Shown here: positions 61,804 through 64,000 of the stretch, piece after piece
Layout of the letters: every line of letters begins with the position of its first letter
Numbering within the stretch: position 1 is the stretch's first letter
Assembly (NCBI RefSeq): GCF_039539445.1
Contig: NZ_BAABDD010000002.1
Location: 1 to 64,000, forward strand
Length of the DNA stretch: 64,000 bases
Source of the DNA: Salinactinospora qingdaonensis
GTDB lineage: Bacteria > Actinomycetota > Actinomycetes > Streptosporangiales > Streptosporangiaceae
Direction: 5' to 3'
Program-made: the position numbers and the translations under genes
The notes under the pieces: generated by a model
Databases searched by the model: none
What the model saw: only the letters and a program-made list of their open reading frames with translations
What the model was told of the DNA's origin: nothing

Positions 61804-63066
61804 ATGCCTGCTCTCGACACCAAAGCCATCCTCGAAGGGCGCAGACCAGGGCGTCACTCCGTTGGACTCACGGTCGGCATCGTCATCAGTGTGCTGTGTA
61901 TGCTGCTGATGCTCGGCTACCTACTGCTTGGCGGAGTGACCGGGAGCGGCACGGCCGGGGTACTCGGATTCGTCATCAGCTTCGTGGCGGCGATCGTGCC
62001 GGTCAGCATCCTCATCCCCCTGATCCTGCTGCTCGACCGTCTGGAGCCAGAACCCGGGTCGATGCTGCTGTTCGCCTTCCTCTGGGGCGCGGGGGTGGCG
62101 GTGCTCGTCTCCATCGTCCTCAACACGCTGGGCATGGAGGTGTATGCGATCCCCACCTTCGGCGCGGACTGGGGCTCCTATGTCAGCGCTGCCGTGGGGG
62201 CGCCGCTCGTCGAGGAGAGTTCCAAGGGCATCGCACTGCTGATCCTGCTGTTTCGGCATCGTCACGAGATCGACTCCTACACCGACGGCGTGATCTACGC
62301 CGCCATGGTGGCCACCGGCTTCGCCTTCATCGAGAACATCTCCTACTTCTTGCAGTCGCTGGCCGACCAGGGTTTTGCCGGCCTGGCGTTCACGTTCGTC
62401 CTGCGCGGTGTGATCTCGCCGTTTGGCCACCCCATCTACACCGCCATGATCGGCATCGGGGTCGCCCATGCCGCGATCAACCGCGGCGGGAGCCGTTTCC
62501 TGGCGCCCGTGGCCGGGTGGTTCGCGGCGGTGCTGCTGCACGCCCTGTGGAACGGCTCCACGATCTTTGGCTACTACGGTCTGGGTGTGGCCTACGTCGC
62601 GCTGTTCTTCGTGCTCGTGGCGATCATCATCATCGCGGTGCAAGACCGTCGCCGGCAGGTCGCCGCGATCGCCTACTACCTGCCGCCGTATGTGGCCACC
62701 GGCTTGGTCGCCCCGGCCGACATCCAGATGCTCAGCTCCATCGGGGGCAGGCGCCGGGCCCGCGAGTGGGCCAGACGTAACGCCGGCAGCCGCGGTCGTA
62801 GGGCTATGCAGGACTACCAGCTCGCCGCGACCGAACTCGCGCTTTTGCACCAGCGCCTTGATCGCGGGGTCGCTCGGCCGCAGTGGTGGCATCGCCGTGA
62901 CTCCTTCCTGGCGCTGATGCATGTCGCGCGCGAAGCCTTCGCAGGGCGGGCCGCTCAGCCGCTGCACCCGTCGTGGGCGCCGCAGTCCACCGACTCCGGC
63001 TTCCTCAACCGGGCCGATTTCGCCCACGTCATCGAACGGGCGCAGCAGCAGCGGCAGACCGAATAG
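61804..63066 (+). CDS. PrsW-family intramembrane metalloprotease
   Basis: A 420-residue polytopic protein of the PrsW/CAAX-protease-like superfamily. About 8 transmembrane helices carry the family motifs PLVEESSKG (EExxK), FAFIENISY, SPFGHPIYTAMIG and HALWNGS, whose Glu and His residues form the intramembrane metal site. Bacillus PrsW cleaves the anti-sigma factor RsiW; the substrate here is unknown, and no sigma/anti-sigma pair is adjacent. The ~120-residue cytoplasmic C-terminus is Arg/Gln-rich. ATG 61804 is preferred because the family starts just before the first helix; an in-frame ATG at 61711 is possible. Confidence 0.88.
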   Translation: MPALDTKAILEGRRPGRHSVGLTVGIVISVLCMLLMLGYLLLGGVTGSGTAGVLGFVISFVAAIVPVSILIPLILLLDRLEPEPGSMLLFAFLWGAGVAVLVSIVLNTLGMEVYAIPTFGADWGSYVSAAVGAPLVEESSKGIALLILLFRHRHEIDSYTDGVIYAAMVATGFAFIENISYFLQSLADQGFAGLAFTFVLRGVISPFGHPIYTAMIGIGVAHAAINRGGSRFLAPVAGWFAAVLLHALWNGSTIFGYYGLGVAYVALFFVLVAIIIIAVQDRRRQVAAIAYYLPPYVATGLVAPADIQMLSSIGGRRRAREWARRNAGSRGRRAMQDYQLAATELALLHQRLDRGVARPQWWHRRDSFLALMHVAREAFAGRAAQPLHPSWAPQSTDSGFLNRADFAHVIERAQQQRQTE

Positions 63067-63085
63067 CCCTTCGGTGCCCCGGAAC

Positions 63086-64000
63086 CTAACGGCCGGCGGC
63101 CTGGGCCGTAGCGGCGCGCTCCCCCTCCACTCCGGTGGGGGCGACACGTTCGGCGGTGGCGAAGTACAGCCGCAGCAGGGCGATCCACACCACCATCGCC
63201 CCCAGCACGTGCAGCACCACCAGCCCTTCGGGCAGCCCCAGCGCGTACTGGGTATAGCCCAGCGCGCCCTGAGCGAGTAGCGCCGCCAGCAACAGCCACG
63301 CCTGGACCCGCACCGTTCGGGGCGCCGCCCCCTTGCGCACCAGCGCGGCCACCGCCACCGCTCCGAGCACCGTCAGCCAGGCCAGCACCGCATGCACCCG
63401 TGTGACGAGCACGAGATCCAATCCGAAGCGCGGGGCCTCGGCGTCGCCACCGTGGGGCCCCGTGCCGGTCACCACCGTGCCCGCTGCGAGCAACGCGAAC
63501 CCCACCGGCAGCAGGGCGGTGGCGAGCCGGCGCACCGGTGGTGACACGGTCAGCCGCAGCACTCCCCGCGGCTCGCGGCAGCGCACGTAGTAGGCCACGG
63601 TCCCGATGACCACGAACGTCGAGAGCAAAAAGTGCGTGGCCACCGACGCGGGGTGCAGTCCACTCCAGACGGTGATCCCGCCGACGACCCCCTGGCCGAG
63701 CACGCCCAGCGGGATGAGCGTGGCCAGCACGAGCAGGTCGCGGCGGCGGGGCCGCAGCCGCAGGGTGGCCAGGAACACGATGATCCCCACCGCCAGCACC
63801 AGGAACGTCAGCATGCGGTTGCCGAACTCGATGGCCGCGTTCAGCGCCGCGTGCTCGGTGCCGACGGGTACGAAGCTCTCCGGGGTGCACCGCGGCCATT
63901 CGGAGCACCCCAGCCCAGAGGAGGTCACCCGTACCGTGGCCCCGGTGACGGCGATCCCCGCGTTGACCACGACGCTTCCCAGCGCCCACCAGCGCAGCGA
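63086..64000 (-). CDS. ctaA: Heme A synthase (CtaA), 5' end beyond window
   Basis: At least 304 codons; the frame runs off the window edge, so the start is missing. The protein oxidises the heme O methyl group to heme A for cytochrome oxidase. It shows eight-helix CtaA topology with the conserved VTSSGLGCSEWPRCTPESFV loop, EFGNRMLTFLVL, WSGLHPASVATHFLLS and RVHAVLAWLTVL; His residues in these helices are heme ligands. A GTG at 63970 lies inside the first membrane helix and is not the start. It converges with prsW, the stops being 19 bp apart. Confidence 0.95.
   Translation of the reverse strand, partial: SLRWWALGSVVVNAGIAVTGATVRVTSSGLGCSEWPRCTPESFVPVGTEHAALNAAIEFGNRMLTFLVLAVGIIVFLATLRLRPRRRDLLVLATLIPLGVLGQGVVGGITVWSGLHPASVATHFLLSTFVVIGTVAYYVRCREPRGVLRLTVSPPVRRLATALLPVGFALLAAGTVVTGTGPHGGDAEAPRFGLDLVLVTRVHAVLAWLTVLGAVAVAALVRKGAAPRTVRVQAWLLLAALLAQGALGYTQYALGLPEGLVVLHVLGAMVVWIALLRLYFATAERVAPTGVEGERAATAQAAGR

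Overview
The window is about 69-70% GC chromosomal DNA from a filamentous actinomycete. Gene order (uvrC-rapZ-yvcK-whiA-gap-pgk-tpiA-secG-rbpA; tkt-tal-pgi-zwf-opcA-pgl divergent from ctaB; tlyA-nadK-recN-steA-steB-murJ-like), the GTG/TTG starts and a perfect 14-bp CelR-type box (TGGGAGCGCTCCCA) before a secreted CBM2 polysaccharide lyase point to Nocardiopsaceae, most likely Thermobifida or a close relative. Taxonomy is inferred from these features, not from a database match. I see no IS element, phage, CRISPR array or tRNA. The window opens in the 3' part of a 5S rRNA and closes inside ctaA.

Layout. 1-203: end of an rRNA operon and its terminator. 418-7132: a TPR protein, a Nudix hydrolase, an MBL-fold hydrolase, a second SSB-like protein, and a leftward set (SCP2-like protein, DUF1015 protein, HAD-IIA phosphatase). 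7475-20238: a rightward block with a phasin-like protein, tlyA, nadK and recN, then an envelope/division module (steA, steB, a MraY-like transferase, a MurJ-like flippase, a glycosyltransferase) with GTGA/ATGA couplings. 20411-20591: a yybP-ykoY type manganese riboswitch before a TerC-family gene. 21619-24707: an SOS box and uvrA. 24843-27181: an RDD membrane protein, a TAT-exported Rieske lipoprotein and a MscS channel.

27404-37203 holds the uvrC-rapZ-yvcK-whiA cluster, the lower-glycolysis genes gap-pgk-tpiA, then secG and rbpA, with clear hairpin terminators. 37571-49653 is the accessory part: an mhqO/mhqD-like pair, an ACT-GNAT acetyltransferase, a small Zn-ribbon protein, DoxX, PhoD, a TetR/haloacid-dehalogenase divergent pair, a TFIIB-zinc-ribbon protein and the CelR-boxed rhamnogalacturonan lyase. 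49741-58517 is a leftward pentose-phosphate operon: tkt, tal, pgi, zwf, opcA, pgl. 58518-64000 holds a long repeat-rich intergenic region, ctaB, a PrsW-type protease and the end of ctaA.

The observations most worth following are non-coding: (i) four copies of a ~34-46 bp dispersed intergenic repeat, one abutting a perfect 42-bp palindrome; (ii) a TACTACA-N3-TGTAGTA operator shared by the Rieske gene and the ctaB upstream region; (iii) an 8-nt anti-Shine-Dalgarno strand that overlaps the P1 helix of the Mn riboswitch; (iv) the CelR box on a pectin-degrading gene. Most genes are conserved actinobacterial housekeeping genes, and I did not find a clearly new multi-gene system.
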